From: Pestalotiopsis fici W106-1
Taxonomy: Eukaryota > Ascomycota > Sordariomycetes > Amphisphaeriales > Sporocadaceae
Assembly (NCBI RefSeq): GCF_000516985.1
Contig: NW_006917099.1
Coordinates: forward strand, 248,001-312,000
Length of the DNA stretch: 64,000 nucleotides
Reading direction: 5' to 3'
Of the stretch, positions 1-13,200 are shown one piece after another (the stretch's first letter is position 1; every line of letters begins with the position of its first letter). Position numbers and translations under genes: made by a program. The notes under the pieces were generated by a model. That model saw nothing but the letters and a program-made list of their open reading frames with translations. It was not told where the DNA came from and made no database searches.

Positions 1-460
1 CAAGATTCTCGGTGTCTCCAAGGACGCCGATGACAACACCATCAAGAAGGCTTACCGAAAGGCGGCCATCGTCCACCACCCCGATAAGAACCAAGGCGAT
101 CCTGAGGCAGAGGAGCGCTTCAAGGATATTGGAGAAGCTTACGAGACCTTGAGTGACCCTCAGTAAGTTCTCAGCCATAGATGAATATCTTAAAGCTGTT
201 ACTAATTGTACCACAGGAAGCGAGCACGCTACGACAGTGGCGAGGATCTGATGGATCCCTCCGACATGTTTGGCGGTGGCGGAATGGGCGGAATGGGCGG
301 TGGCATGGGCGGAATCGACCCTGAAATCCTCTTCAGCATGATGAATGGAGGTGGCTTTGGAGGCGGCGGCGGCGGCTTCCCTGGTGGTGGTGGTGCTCGC
401 TTCTCCACAGGAGGTGGAAGATCAGCCGGCGGTTTCCCCGGCGGTTTCCACTTTGGCTGA
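1..460 (+). CDS. TPR/DnaJ co-chaperone (DNAJC7-like), C-terminal part
   Basis: This is the 3' end of a gene entering from the left. Exons are 1-162 and 217-460, with a 54-nt intron (GTAAGT donor, ACTAAT branch, CACAG acceptor). The visible protein is a J domain with the HPD tripeptide at 77-85, followed by the [10 protein letters not shown] segment and a Gly/Phe/Met-rich tail ending in FHFG. A J domain at the extreme C-terminus followed by a G/F tail is the layout of DNAJC7/Tpr2 proteins, in which TPR repeats that bind Hsp70/Hsp90 tails come first; those would lie outside the window. Role by family: it stimulates Hsp70 ATPase and hands clients between Hsp70 and Hsp90 in the cytosol. The TPR part is inferred, and other class C J proteins cannot be excluded. 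Confidence 0.8.
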
Positions 461-1242
461 CAACCCGCCGAGTTCGAGTCCGAGGAGAGGGAAGACGGAG
501 GCGAGGAGTCTCAGCATGAGTCAGAGTTTAGGAGGCGCCGTAGTCGTCGACATCGGCGCGCTGACCGTGATTCTGCGGCTGGGGGCTACAGAGGCCGTGA
601 CCGCAGTCGAACCAAGTCAGGCAATGCCGACTTGGGAGACCGAGTAGCTCAGGTAAGGCGATGGGGCATATTCATTATTGCTGCCCTCGTATTCTTACCG
701 CGTGAGCTGGCGGCGACTGCAATCGTGGCTCTGGGCCTCGTGTACATGTGCTTTGCTGTTTTCGCATAGTCATGACCGTGGCATTGTCTGGGATTCTTTG
801 TGGATACGGTGGACGACATTCACGACATTCATGTAAGAGATGGGTGATATGATAAAAGACGAATGGGGGTATAGACTGGATTGGCAGCAGCATCATCATC
901 AGCAGACCATCCGCCGTGCAACGCTCGACACTGAGTGGCTAGATCATTTACAGGCGTTTCGTTGGGGTTCTTCCTTGAAGTGGCAATCAACCACTAGACA
1001 AATGATTCTTCATACTGTTGTTTGTTGTGCTACAAAATCCGATGGCGAGCCGATCGAGCTTAATCGTTTCATAGTGCGATGAATGGATAGACCTTTTCAT
1101 TAGAATGAACGCTATTTCCTCCCTAATTGCATCACTGTACACCTGGCACTCTCTGACAATACCTGTCATATTTGCAATGCAGCGCAGATAAAGTCAGTAT
1201 TATCTATTTTTCTCTATGGGACCAATGTATCAGCTGTCACTG
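461..1242. other. Convergent intergenic region, no gene seen
   Basis: This lies between the ends of the DnaJ-type gene and glutathione synthetase. It holds only short, unsupported open frames, and presumably both 3' UTRs. Confidence 0.6.
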
Positions 1243-2850
1243 TCATATGAGTGCAACACTATCCATACACCCAAACCCAGCAGCAACACCGCCCTCCTCG
1301 CTCTGATCTCCCTTGGTGCGGAGCAAGTACCCAGCCATGTCATTCCAGCGCAGAACCTTGCTCTCATCCTTCTCGTTCTGGTCCCACAGGCAGGTGCCGT
1401 AGATACCGAGCTCACAGATGACGCCGCCGCTCTCCAGGTTGCCGTTGCGCAGGATTGTGTTGCGCACGGGTGGCGGCGTGATGAGCTCCATCAGGATGTA
1501 CGCACCCCAGTGTTCCTCGGGCTTGGACCGCAGAAACTCGGGAATGGCAGACCGGTAGATATTGTTGCCACCACCCTCACGCTGCGGCTTTAGCACGTAC
1601 CGCTTGCACTGCTCCGGGTCCAGTGCCAGCTTACGCGCCTCCTGGCCGGCTGCCGAGGTGTCCAGCGGGTAGATGTTGGTAAAGGTGGCCTCGAGGTCCT
1701 TGAGCGTCGTGTGCGTGGCCGGGGAGAGGAAGCGGTGCAGGATGGGAGCCGACGCGGACGTGTTGGGCGTTGCGAGCACCTGCTGTACCTTTTTGGTGCC
1801 GGCGACCTGCGTCAGGACCGTCGGACACTTGATGGCGGCGGAGCGCTCCAGGTGGTACCGGGCCTCCCAGGCGCTCTCGCTCGGGTAGTCCCCGGGCCCG
1901 TAGCCGCAGCGCATGTAGACGACGGCGACCTCAAAGGTGAGATGGGATAGTTGCGGCGGCGTGTACAGCAGCTGCCGCCCGTCGCCCTCGGCTAGCCTGG
2001 TGTGTTGTAGCACCTCAGAAAAGGGCAGTCGAAACACGGGGATGGTCTGCGGTGGGGCCGAGACCTCATATTCGAGGTGCTTTTGGTCAAAGATGTTGCG
2101 CTCGCCGTCCTGGGTCAGGAAGATGACACACTTTTGCCGCCCGGCTTTGGCTTCTCCGTAGGCTGTAAAGGCCTGGATGATGCCCTGAGCCAGGCCCTTG
2201 GCGCTGTGGTTGTCGGGCAGGGTGGTTGCGCCCTTGATGACGGGGTTGGCGAGCAGGCCGTACTCGGCGGCCGCGAGGTAGCGGTGCAGGAGAGAGGTCT
2301 GGGCGGACAGGCCACCGAATGAGGAAGCAATAGTGTTGAATTCCACCTGCTTGACCTGCGGTGTCGACTCTGGTGTCTCTTGGTGGACCATGTAGTCTGA
2401 CCTGAACAAGCCCAGCGAGAGAGGCTGCACATAGCCTTCCTCCTTAACCCTCAGGTGGACTTTCCAGAGCGCTTGCGTGAATTCATCACTGTCTCCAATC
2501 CTGTGTTTCGTGTCAGTAAGAAGTGGTCTCTATACAAGAATTCGACACGGCGGGACTTCTCACTCCTTCACAATCTGGGCCAGGAAGTCCTCGTCACGGC
2601 TAATGGCCGCGTACAAGTCATTGTACGTCTTTTGCACGTGAGCACCCTGGTCGAAGCAGAGTTTCGGAAAGGGACTGGGGAACAAGGTCACGGGCACGGC
2701 CGTGGCCAGGATGTTGCCCGGGTCTTGGCCGGCCGCAACCACGGCGGGAGGTGGTCGGACGACGAGGCCGTGGGCTATGCACCAGTCCTTGGCTACTTCC
2801 GTCAACCTCTCGCCCTCCGAGGCGCTGATCTCGGGAGGGTAGGACGACAT
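1243..2850 (-). CDS. GSH2: Glutathione synthetase
   Basis: Exons run 2850-2564 and 2500-1243, with a 63-nt intron (GTGAGA donor, CACAG acceptor); together they encode 514 residues, the usual eukaryotic GSH2 length. It catalyses the ATP-dependent joining of gamma-glutamylcysteine and glycine, the last step of glutathione synthesis, in the cytosol. Family signatures read directly: the substrate-binding stretch GLFRSDYMVH near residue 125, FNTIASSFGG, the ATP-grasp glycine-rich loop KPQREGGGNN near residue 400, and the C-terminal lid RTKGDQSEEGGVAAGFG near 490. The start at 2850 (MSSYPPEIS) is preferred; an in-frame ATG 30 codons upstream (2940) would add a Lys/Arg-rich leader not expected in the family. 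The gene is divergent from the HET gene. Confidence 0.95.
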
Positions 2851-3295
2851 TTGGCGGCTTTTTCTTTGCTGGTCCTTTCTGCAAGGGGGCGTTTTTTCCG
2901 TGACAGGGTTCTTGAGACTGTCACGGTATAAATTAGACAAATTAAAAAAATTGTTTCTCAGATCTGATTCGATAACAATTCATTTATTTTTATCTGTGAG
3001 GGGGGGGTTGACTAATGTACTAATCTACAACCTATTCCGTATTATTAAGGTCTGGTAGTTTCCGCAACCCCGCTGCTGTTCTGGTGCGCACGCTTCCGAA
3101 TTCCTCGCCGCGCTAGTCTCCGGTATACCCATTATGTGTCTCAGCTGGTTTCTTGGCAAAGGAATGGGAAAAAAGCTGGGTGATGGCTCAATCTTTTGGG
3201 CCAAGTGTGGGTAGCTGAAGGAATCCTCCTCGCTGGCTTCAACATGAAGTCAACAACGGACCAAGGCAACGTCAAATGCGCCCAGGACAAACAAA
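2851..3295. other. Divergent intergenic region GSH2 / HET gene
   Basis: About 450 bp shared as upstream sequence by the two divergent genes. It holds short A and G homopolymers but no motif I can defend. Confidence 0.5.
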
Positions 3296-5428
3296 TTGCT
3301 GTCCAAGAATGACGCAAATATGGATCGGGCATACCCAAGTGATCTTTATACACCTCTGAATGAAGCGGCCAATGAAATTCGACTTCTAACCTTTGAAGAT
3401 TCGAGTTCGCGGCCAAGTCGCATACATTGCCGGCTTACTGTTCATTCCCTCGATAGCATCAGCGACAGCTTTCGTAGACATCTTGTTGCTAAAGGCAATC
3501 CAAGCCAGCTGCGCAGAAAAGATGTGATAGAATGGGCGGTCCAGTCTAACATTGAAAGAAATGACCCTACGGCCTCGCTGTCGGACGAAGCTTGTCATTT
3601 CGAATGGGGATGTTACGACACCCTCTCTTACGTTTGGGGCTCCAAGATTAGTCGTGAGCGCATCGTGGTCAATGGCCACAAGGTATCGGCGACGGAGAAC
3701 CTCGTCGGCGTGCTTAGAAACCTATCCAAAACAGGGCAGTATAGAGGCCGACACAGACTCTGGGTGGACGCACTCTGCATCAACCAGACGGATGAGCGGG
3801 AAAAGACGTCACAGATCAAAAAGATGCGCTACATCTACAGCGTGGCCTGGCGTGTAGTATCCTGGCTGGGCGAGGACGGCAATGCGAGCAATGCCGCCTT
3901 TGACCTGCTTGAAAAGTTTGCCGACATTGCCCGCCAGGTCGGCAAGCCGGCGTTCGGGGAGCTCCCGCTACCCTCAGGGCTCTTCTTTGGCGACTACTTT
4001 TACGGGCTCAATGAGTTGATGCAGCGGCCGTATTGGTCGAGGCTGTGGATCGTCCAGGAACTGGTGCTGGGCTCTTCGTCGGTGGTCTTGCGTTGCGGGG
4101 AGCGCGTTCTGGGTTGGAAGACGTTCTGTTCTGGGATCAATATCTTGAACAGAGCCGACATGTGGGTCATCAAGGACCAGCTCTTGAAAATGGAGCACAA
4201 GGCGAGAGGACTTGGAGGTTCTCGTTACCACGCCGTGTTTGGCACGCTATATATACATCTCGTGCACAAGGATATCCAGGTATTGGCACACTATGAGGAG
4301 ACACAAGGAGGCGGAAATCTGAGTCTCCGCCGCCTGTTGGACATTGCCTGTGGATCGGATTGTACGGACATGCGAGACAAGGTGTTTTCCCTCCTCGGCA
4401 TGATGGAACCGCAAATCGCGAGTACCGTAGTTCACGACTACTCCAACCCCCCGTCGACACTCTTCGCCACCGTTACTCGATCCTTCATCACGCATTACAA
4501 CGACCTGGAACCACTGCGCGAAGGCAACCCATGGTCTAGGACAGGCACACCATCATGGGCCGCCGACTGGACGTGGGATGGTCGTTTGCGATATTCCCGA
4601 CCCGAAACTCCTCTCTGGGGCTTTTGGAACGTCTGGAACGAACAACCGATTGATGCGCGGAGGCTGTATCGCGCAGCAGGCGACAAAGTAGCCCAGTACA
4701 CATTTATTGACGAAAAGGTACTGAAATGTAGAGGTTTTGTCGTGGATGTCGTCACGGGCCTGGGCGCCGTGGGCTCGGGATACTTTGCCTGGGATGCCTC
4801 AGCCACGGAGCAATGCTTGTCCTGGCAAAGCATCTACGGCGGCCCAGAGGAAACAGCGATTGCCCTGTACAAAACCCTCGTGCTGGACTGCGTGGTAGCA
4901 GGTCAGCCGGCCGAGGACCGGCATGCTGCGATTCTGCATCTACCCAGGAAGTTCTCCTTGGCCCAGCCGCAGTTTCATCAGCGTCAATGGCAGTGGATGG
5001 CGTCGCAAAGGGGGTACTATTTCCGCTGGCAACTATGGCGTGCTGCTCATGATGAAATCGTCATGGGAAACATGCGCCTGGGGGATTTCTTCAGCGACGA
5101 GCTGCTGGACGGCGCAACAGAACAAGACTATGCCGAAGTCTATGGCGGGTTTGACCGGACGGGCAAGGAGAGGCGGTTCATGCTTACGGAACGGGGCTAT
5201 CTTGGCTGGGCGCCAGACAACATCGCAGGTGGATTTGGGGAACAGACACGAAGGGGCGATTTGATATGCATCATCTTTGGGTGCTCTACCCCCTTGATCA
5301 TACGCCCAACCATTTCGGGCCAGTACCTTATCGTCGGGGAAGCATATGTCCATGGGCTAATGCGTGGAGAGGCGCTCGACTTCCTTGACGCCAAGCAATG
5401 CCATGTGCAGGACTTTACTTTTGTTTAA
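3296..5428 (+). CDS. HET-domain protein (heterokaryon incompatibility type)
   Basis: A single uninterrupted frame of 710 codons. The HET domain covers about residues 105-255 with its three hallmark blocks: YDTLSYVWG (about 107), RLWVDALCINQTD (about 155) with the following SWLGE, and PYWSRLWIVQELVL (about 245). The long C-terminal half contains the CRGFVVDVV segment and RRGDLICIIFG commonly found in stand-alone fungal HET proteins; no NACHT, ankyrin or WD repeats are visible. Proteins of this family can trigger cell death after recognition of non-self in hyphal fusion, but most are uncharacterised and none of the named het loci can be assigned here. A second ATG at 3320 (MDRAYPSDLY) is an equally good start. 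Confidence 0.9.
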   Translation: MLSKNDANMDRAYPSDLYTPLNEAANEIRLLTFEDSSSRPSRIHCRLTVHSLDSISDSFRRHLVAKGNPSQLRRKDVIEWAVQSNIERNDPTASLSDEACHFEWGCYDTLSYVWGSKISRERIVVNGHKVSATENLVGVLRNLSKTGQYRGRHRLWVDALCINQTDEREKTSQIKKMRYIYSVAWRVVSWLGEDGNASNAAFDLLEKFADIARQVGKPAFGELPLPSGLFFGDYFYGLNELMQRPYWSRLWIVQELVLGSSSVVLRCGERVLGWKTFCSGINILNRADMWVIKDQLLKMEHKARGLGGSRYHAVFGTLYIHLVHKDIQVLAHYEETQGGGNLSLRRLLDIACGSDCTDMRDKVFSLLGMMEPQIASTVVHDYSNPPSTLFATVTRSFITHYNDLEPLREGNPWSRTGTPSWAADWTWDGRLRYSRPETPLWGFWNVWNEQPIDARRLYRAAGDKVAQYTFIDEKVLKCRGFVVDVVTGLGAVGSGYFAWDASATEQCLSWQSIYGGPEETAIALYKTLVLDCVVAGQPAEDRHAAILHLPRKFSLAQPQFHQRQWQWMASQRGYYFRWQLWRAAHDEIVMGNMRLGDFFSDELLDGATEQDYAEVYGGFDRTGKERRFMLTERGYLGWAPDNIAGGFGEQTRRGDLICIIFGCSTPLIIRPTISGQYLIVGEAYVHGLMRGEALDFLDAKQCHVQDFTFV

Positions 5429-7027
5429 GCGCTTGGTTTGACAAAGATGGTGCATTGCAGCTGCATCAAAGTATAATGTGGTCGAGTATCGGTATTTGCA
5501 CGACATACGACATAAGCTGGGGCTTTGACGTAAAAAAGTCTTTATATAGAAGACAGCATCACATTTAATATGACTATAATAAGTACTTGTGGACCCCCAT
5601 ATTATCACAAGGGACATGTTGCCAGAATGCTCGCGGTTTTTGTGTATTGGTTGGTGATAGTAAGCACAGGGTTGTTATCTTGAACCAAGGCATAAGAAGT
5701 CATTGAAACTTGATTTACGTGATGTTTTCACATCAAACTGAAAATTTATTCGTCCAGAACCAGAATACTCTTTGTCATCTGTTGAGATGTATTAAAAGGT
5801 GTGATATTTCATTGTGAGATATCTTTCAGCCAGATTACTGCGGGTAGGGGAAAAAAAAACAAGAAGTTCCGGGTATGTATGGCTCTCAATACCAAAAATA
5901 CGTCTTTCTTAGGTTCAAACCTTGTGCAGTGAATATTGATTAAGTTGGCGCGTTCAGCCTCGCGCATCAGAACAAATGCAGATTGAGCCCAGATTGAGAG
6001 GCCAATTGGCAGACGCATAAAATGAAAAAAGATAAGACTGACCCCAGACTCTTAGACTATTACTAAATATCCGAATGTTTCCATTTCTAAAAGACAAATA
6101 CTACAGTATACTACTACCCCGCCCCCGCCTGAACCGTGCTATCCTTATCAAGAGGACCCTGATTAAGCATTCTTATCCATCACGTGGGGCGGCGTTGGTT
6201 GGCGTCTTTGCAGCGCCCACTAGCGCTACTCGACGGCCCTCGCGCGCGCGACGCGGCCCCGCTATCGGTCTCCAGGTGCTTTGGGCGCGTCCCGGATGGT
6301 GTTCTATTCTGAGCTCAACTCCAAAAAAAAAGTCAAGGCATTGTGTTTGAGCTGCAGGTCTGCTACCAACAGCAACCACATCCCAGGCAATTTTCTGCAG
6401 GCCTTGGAATTCGCGTTGCACTTTGTTTCTGTCTTCATAATCCGCATTGCACTTTGATCAATCCCATTCGAATTACGAGGCGCCGACGGATTGTTCGACT
6501 TTGGGCCGGGTCTTGATATCAAGGCACTGATTGGCTTGCCATTGGGTTTTCAAGACCGCCAAACGGATGAGCCGCGAGCCTTCTTTGCACCCTTGAATCT
6601 TTCTCGACACACCATATACTGGCGATCAGTCTCTTCTATCATCCTGTCCGACTTCAATTGTTCTCCCGATTTCCCATTCGATTCCCAAGTTGTCCCTTGC
6701 TGGATCGTTGTACCACCACCACCACCACCACCACGACGAACTGCCGCTCCGTTCTGCTCTTTCCTACTATAAATCAGTTAATATTCGTCCTCGGGAGTTT
6801 CTGCAAGTTCAACACCCAAGGTCGGAAACCACTTTCGCGTCTTCGCACAAGAACTTGAGCTCCAGCGTCGGTGCATCAGTACAAGACCATCTTCACCAGA
6901 CCTCCACCTAGTCATTTATATCCGAAGACAATTCTATATCAAGCTGCTGGATTCACACAACGACAGAAAATTTACGATATTGTGAAGCACGTCAGCGCTT
7001 CTTACACATTGGAATAGTCACTTCAAG
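5429..7027. other. Intergenic region and long 5' leader of the SNF2 gene
   Basis: No gene is recognised. The proximal part (about 6350-7027) is rich in C/T tracts and a CCA/CAC triplet run near 6711-6735, which looks like promoter and 5' leader of the downstream SNF2 gene. Confidence 0.5.
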
Positions 7028-7137
7028 GTAAAGTTGTGCCCCGCACCCACCGTTCCTGCCGTCCATTGAGGATGCGCCATGCCAACCTCTCGGCCGTGTT
7101 GAGCATTTTTGACTAATGGGTTTCATTCTTCCTACAG
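7028..7137 (+). other. Probable 5' UTR intron of the SNF2 gene
   Basis: The donor is AAG|GTAAAG at 7028. A GACTAAT branch point lies at about 7111 and the acceptor CCTACAG ends at 7137, 85 bp before the ATG. The donor, branch and acceptor spacing is typical of fungal introns. It is inferred from sequence only. Confidence 0.55.
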
Positions 7138-7222
7138 ACATCACAGGTTCAATCAGTCAACCTTCTCTCCAGCGGATTTCCTTTCCGACCAAGAATGAAT
7201 CCAGATTTGGTCTTGTGACAAT

Positions 7223-10200
7223 ATGGCCAACGCGTCTGATCCCTGGGACTGGGACACTGAGCGGGTGGTGCAAGAGCTCTGTACCGACAAGCGCAGCTGG
7301 AAACCGCCCACAAATCCGCCCAAGCTTCCGAATCTTGAGAAGTTGAAGGATAGCTTGCAAGAGAACCTTATTGATGGAGAGAGTCTTCTCGGGGACGGAT
7401 CCTCGGCTCCCGACTTCTTCTCTGACATTGGCGTCAGGGCCAGCAAGCACAAAGAGACTATCAGAGCAGCAATCAACCAATTGCGAAACAGAAGTAGCAA
7501 GTACAAGCTCTGGAAAACACGCCAAGATCAAGGAGATGATGACGATGATGACGACGAGGCTGGACTACACGAGGAGTTTCTTGCCCGCTTCAAGCATATT
7601 GATCAGGCCAATAGAAAGAGAAAGCTAGAGCAAGAGCGTGGGCAGGACAGTGACGAATCAGCCTACAATACACCGCGAGCGAGTCTGTCCGAATCACCAA
7701 CTCAAACGCCTTCACCGAACACCACCACCAAGAAGCGCAAGATTGCGCCAACGCTTCTTAACGGTGATGCCAATATCGATGATTTTTGCAATATCCCCCA
7801 AGGCATTCTCGTTTCTGAAGTGGTGCCAGAGGTGGACGACAACGGTCTTATGCACGGGGCATATCTGGGCGAAGAGGTCCTGAACAGAGCAGACATCAAT
7901 AACTTTGACGTCTCTGGTCAGCCCCTGTCCGACAACGAATTCGATTTTGAGTTCCGTCTCGCTCCCTACCCAGTGGGTCTTCGACGACAGCGTTCACGGC
8001 TGGTGAAACGTCGACTCGGCAATCGACAACATGTCTTCAGACCCGCCAAGTCGGACATGGTTCGAGGCGGTGAAGATCCTGGCCACTATGAGGTTCTTCC
8101 GGCTTACGGTGAATCTGATGATGAGTATGACAACGCTACCTGGAGGGAGATTCAGCAGGAGAAAAAAGAACGCAAGGAAAGGCTCGAAGCCGAAGCCCAG
8201 CGTAAGCATTCCGAGCTTCCTCTTGGTGAAAAGGAGGCCATTCTGGATACTATCATTGAGAAGCTGAAAGAAGAATGGAAACACGAAAAGCTGCCGGGCT
8301 TGGAATACAAAGCTCATAATATCTGGAAGAACGCTCAATCTGTACTCAAACAGGCTCTGGATCAAGAGAAGCGTCTCATTGATCGCTATCAGAAGCGACT
8401 CAACGACATTCGAGCCACTACCAACACGGTGAATTACTCGAATAAAGCAGAGATGAAACGGCTAGAAGGCAACCTGGAATTAACAGTCGGTGATCTCGAA
8501 ACTTCAAGATGGAAAATCAACCTTTTGAAATCTCCGAATCAGCCCAATCGACTACCAAGAATTCATCGACCGCAGAAGCCAAGAGTACCCAAAGAACATC
8601 CGCTTGATGAATCTGATGGGGAGACACTTGGAAGCGATACAGACCTTGAAGAGATTGAGCTCCAGGATTTCATTGTTGAAGATGACGATGAAGAGATGGC
8701 CGAGCCTCTAGTTGATAAGACTATCCACGGACCTCGTAGATCTGGGTCTAGTTCGGCTTCCATTGACGTACAGATGCCGAATGCCCAGGACACCGACGAC
8801 GTACCAATGGGTGAAGGCGAGCTTGCAATGGATCTTGACGCACCTTCTCCCTCTCCCGATGGACCCCCAGCTGCGGAGCCATCAGAGTCTTCTGACCTTA
8901 AGCCCGGACCTACAGCTCAGGATAACAGTTCAACTGAAGGGTCACCTGGAATTAAGCCAGATGGCGTGCCTGCGGCTATTGTTAACCAAGTCCTCGATGC
9001 AGCAGAGACTTTGGATCTAACCCAGCCTGCAATGCCCGCCATCAAACGCGAGGTTCCGAGCACACCACGCTCCAAGTCGGGACTAAAGATCGATACTGTC
9101 CAGGGCAAGGAGACTATAGATCTCACCACACCAGTGAAGTCAAATTCTCCTGCGGTATCGTTTAGCCCAAGTCAGATGCTCAATGTCTCTCCGATCGATG
9201 AGCAAGGTCTTTCAGAGAACGAGAAGTACGTGCTTGCAATGCTCGATCGGCTCGAAGAGCACCACAGATCGTCTGTTGTGTTGTTGGCGTCGAAGATGGA
9301 GTCTGATCTTGTTTGGACAGGATTACTTCTGCCTGCTTTGCGCAAAGCAGACTATCCCAAGTTGCCCAGTTCATCCAAAGAAGATTTGGATTCGTTCCGC
9401 GGTTTGCACATTGCTCGATTGTTTGATGCCTTCCTGGGATCATCGCCCCCGCACTTAAAGCGCTGGTTTGATGCCGAGGGAAGGTCTAAGCTGGAGGAAA
9501 AGGCTGATCAATTTTATGATTTTCTCAAGTTTTTGCGAAAACTTTCCCTGAGATACGTGCCTGGAATAGCAGCTCAGAAACCGCCAGCATCTGCCACTCC
9601 TCCGAAAAACATTCAAGCACCAGGCCATGTTCGTGGCAACTCTATTGACGACGAAACTGATCAAGATGTAGAGGAGTCCAATGTTGACGAGTCTCCCACA
9701 AAGAAGAAACGCAAATCAACCATTGTCCGAAACCAGCAGGCACAAGACTTGCGAAAGTTTGACCAGAAACGTATCAAGGAGCAAGAAGAGCGAAAGAACG
9801 CCATGCGGGCCAAACTTGCTCTGCATGGAGATACCCAAGTTAGTCCAGACAAGACCCGCTTCATTATCAACGAATCCAAGGATAATGACGAGGGCTATAT
9901 CTATGTTCCGGACAACATCGCTGGTATGATCAAAGATCATCAGATATCGGGCATCCGATTCATGTGGAATCAAATTGTCACGAACACAGAGGTCCGACAG
10001 GGCTGCCTCCTAGCCCATACAATGGGTTTAGGAAAGACGATGCAAATTATTACTTTACTCATAACGATCGCTCAATCTGCAGCATCGAAGGACCCATCAA
10101 TCTCTTCGCAGATACCCGAAGACCTAAAAGAATCCCGGACATTGGTCCTCGCCCCCGCTGGCTTGGTCAACAATTGGATGGACGAGCTTTACATGTGGAC

Positions 10201-13200
10201 CGGCGAGACAAACCATCATCTCGGGGAATTCTACAAGATTGATGCCTCAGACAAGATGCCAGAGAGGCAAGGGACTGTTCAGCGGTGGAGCAATGATGGT
10301 GGTGTGCTCGTCCTTGGATACAACATATTCAAGATACTGCTCAAAAATGAATCGCTGGAACAGATTCTGCTGCAGAAGCCAAATCTTGTCGTTGCCGATG
10401 AGGCTCACTACATGAAGAACCCAAACTCGCGGCTGCATACTGCCGTAAACTTCAAAACTCATCTTCGTCTGGCCTTGACTGGATCGCCTCTGGCAAACAA
10501 TGTCTTGGAATATCACTCAATGATCAATTGGGTAGCACCCAATTATCTTTCCGATCTGAGGGAGTTCCGCCATGACTTTGCCAACCCCATCGAGGAAGGC
10601 CTCGGCGTGGATGCGACCAGGTATAGCAGGCGCAAGGCTTTGACCAGACTTAAGTCTCTGAAAGATACTGTTGCACCCAAGGTCCATCGCCGTACCATCC
10701 ATTCTCTCAAGGATGACTTGCCGCAGAAGACAGAATTTGTTATCTGTATACCCCTGACAGAGCTACAAAAGAAGGTATATGAGACGCATTTGAAGTTCGT
10801 CAACTCCGACCAAAGTCCCGCTAGTGCGTTTGCGCTTATCGAGGTACTGACCTTGCTCTGCAATCATCCTTCATGCTTCCGACAAAAGCTTTTGAAAGAA
10901 GCACCAGGAGGAACGGAACTTGGAGGATACGGATCTGCCAGTGCCAATGGGAACGCCTCAGAAGCCGCTGATGAAGAGTACACCTCAGCAGGAGCCACTC
11001 CTGATGATAGCGGTGCTGAAGCCAGCACCGCTCCGATACCAGGCCAGCTTGTTAGTAATCAGCTGCAACTCATTCAAAAGAACGTCGATAATCTCGAAGG
11101 TCAAAAGGAGTCGTGGAAAATCCCTATCCTGAAGAAAATAGTCAAAGAAAGTCGAGCACAGGAAGACAGCGTGCTTGTGTTTTCTCACTCGCTCGAGACC
11201 ATTGATTATCTAGAGAGAATTTTGAAGCGGGATAAGCTCCAGGTCACTACTCTCACCGGCCAAACGAAAGTCAAAGATCGACAGACAATGATCAAGAACT
11301 TCAATGCAGGCGGACCCGGCATCTTCTTGATTTCGACCAGAGCTGGTGGATTGGGTCTCAATATTACCGGTGCAAACCGTGTCATTCTTTTTGACGCCAG
11401 ATTTAATCCACAGCATGAGTTGCAGGCTGTCGGTCGAGCTTATCGCCTGGGCCAACAAAAGCCCGTTTTTGTTTACCGCTTCGTGTGCGGTGGCACTTTT
11501 GAAGAGAAACTTCAAAACCGCGGCATCTTCAAGATGCAGCTTGCATCCCGCGTCGTTGACGAAAAGAATCCCATTCCCAAGGCGCAACGACTTGAAGAAA
11601 TGTTTCAAATGCCGTCTGAACCAGTTCAGGAAGATCTCGAGCCTTTCAAGGGCAAAGACAAGGTTCTCGATGCTATTCTCGCTTCGCATGAGGGTGACGG
11701 TATACGATCTATTGTCATGGCTGATACATTCGAGGAGGAGAATCTTGATGACGAACAGCTGACCAACGAGGAACAATCAGAAGCCAGTTGGCTGGTAAAG
11801 ATGCACCAGGATCGTCTTACTGGGAAGCCCCAGGTGCCTTTTGCCCCAGTCGTTACTGGTTCTCACCAAGCAACTGGTGTTTTGTCTATGCCTTCTCAGC
11901 CTCATCCTGGCTACCATCAACCAGGTACCCATCCCTTGCCTGCCATGCACCGATCATATCCCCACCCCAACAACTCTCAAGCAGTTGCACAGCAGGCTAA
12001 TAATACAGTCGGTGCCTCCCATCTACGTCCGAGTGCCCAATCTGCCCGGCGTCAAGCAGGTATCCAGAATCCATTTCCCCAACCAATTGCTCAGCCTGCC
12101 AATCCTCAAGCAGCTGCTGCTCACCCCAACCAAATAACAGGTAAGCAGTACTTAGAGCTTCTAGATTTAATGGCTGAGGTTGAGCGCGCGCATCTTGAGC
12201 TTCGTCGTCGTCATCCTGCGATTCCTGAGCTTACTCGTCGTCATCCAGCTGCTCTACCTGCCAGTACGGAAGGACCAACCCACCCTGCCTTTCAGTCAGG
12301 CACTGCAAGTCCTGTTCCAGGAGTGACCACTCAAATCAGGGAGGCAACAGCACATGAGCCGGTAGATCCATCAGCATTGCGTTATTGGGCTGGACCGAAC
12401 ATCCTTAAGGGGGAGCTCGCACGAGTATTAATGCGCAACGAGTCTGATGACGGCAAGAAAGAGCACGTAAAGATGGTTGCCCGTACCATTTCTGAGACGT
12501 TTAACGAACTACGCTCCTCCAAGGATACCAATGAGCTTGCACGTGCAAAGATGGCTCTCGTTGATGCTGCAATTATCCCAACCATTGCCAAAGCCATCAC
12601 ATCTGGTGAATACACTCCTCAACAGTTGGCTGCATTCAGCGCCACCGACTATAGTCATTGGATGCAATCCGCTCGATTTGCCCTTACGATGGATCAGGCG
12701 AATACCCCCTCTGATCAGTCTACGAAGCAGCTCAATTCAATGGATGAAGGTACTTCTGCTCGGGCTATCGCGGAGATGGCGAGTACTCCAGATGGACGCC
12801 AGGATGGACCGTCAACTCAGCATGACACAGAAATCAATGGCGATACTTCTGTGCAAACTTTTGTTACGGCAATACCCGATGAGGAACGCCAGGGCAAATC
12901 ACCGATTCAGCAGGAAGAGAGAGCGCCGTCTACGCAAGTAGGTGCCAACACTGCCCTCTCTGATCACTGATTCTTACAACTATGTTTCGTTGCGTCATAC
13001 ACACCATGGCAGCCTTCGAATCATAGTCTCTCAACCGTATAAAGCAGAGTAATAGCTAATATGAGACCCACACAGCAGGCGCCAAAGGAGGCCAACACTG
13101 TTTTCTCCAATAAGGAGAACTCGGCCCCGACACCTCGCAAGTCACACAAGAATGACGACCAGGCCGCTTTGATGGAGCTGCGAGCCCGCCGAGAAGCAAA

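Noticed and set aside
2455..2931. Plus-strand frame across the GSH2 first exon
   Set aside because: Antisense shadow of a well-supported gene.
5911..5925. GGTTCAAACC, resembling a tRNA B box
   Set aside because: No acceptor stem, A box or cloverleaf around it.
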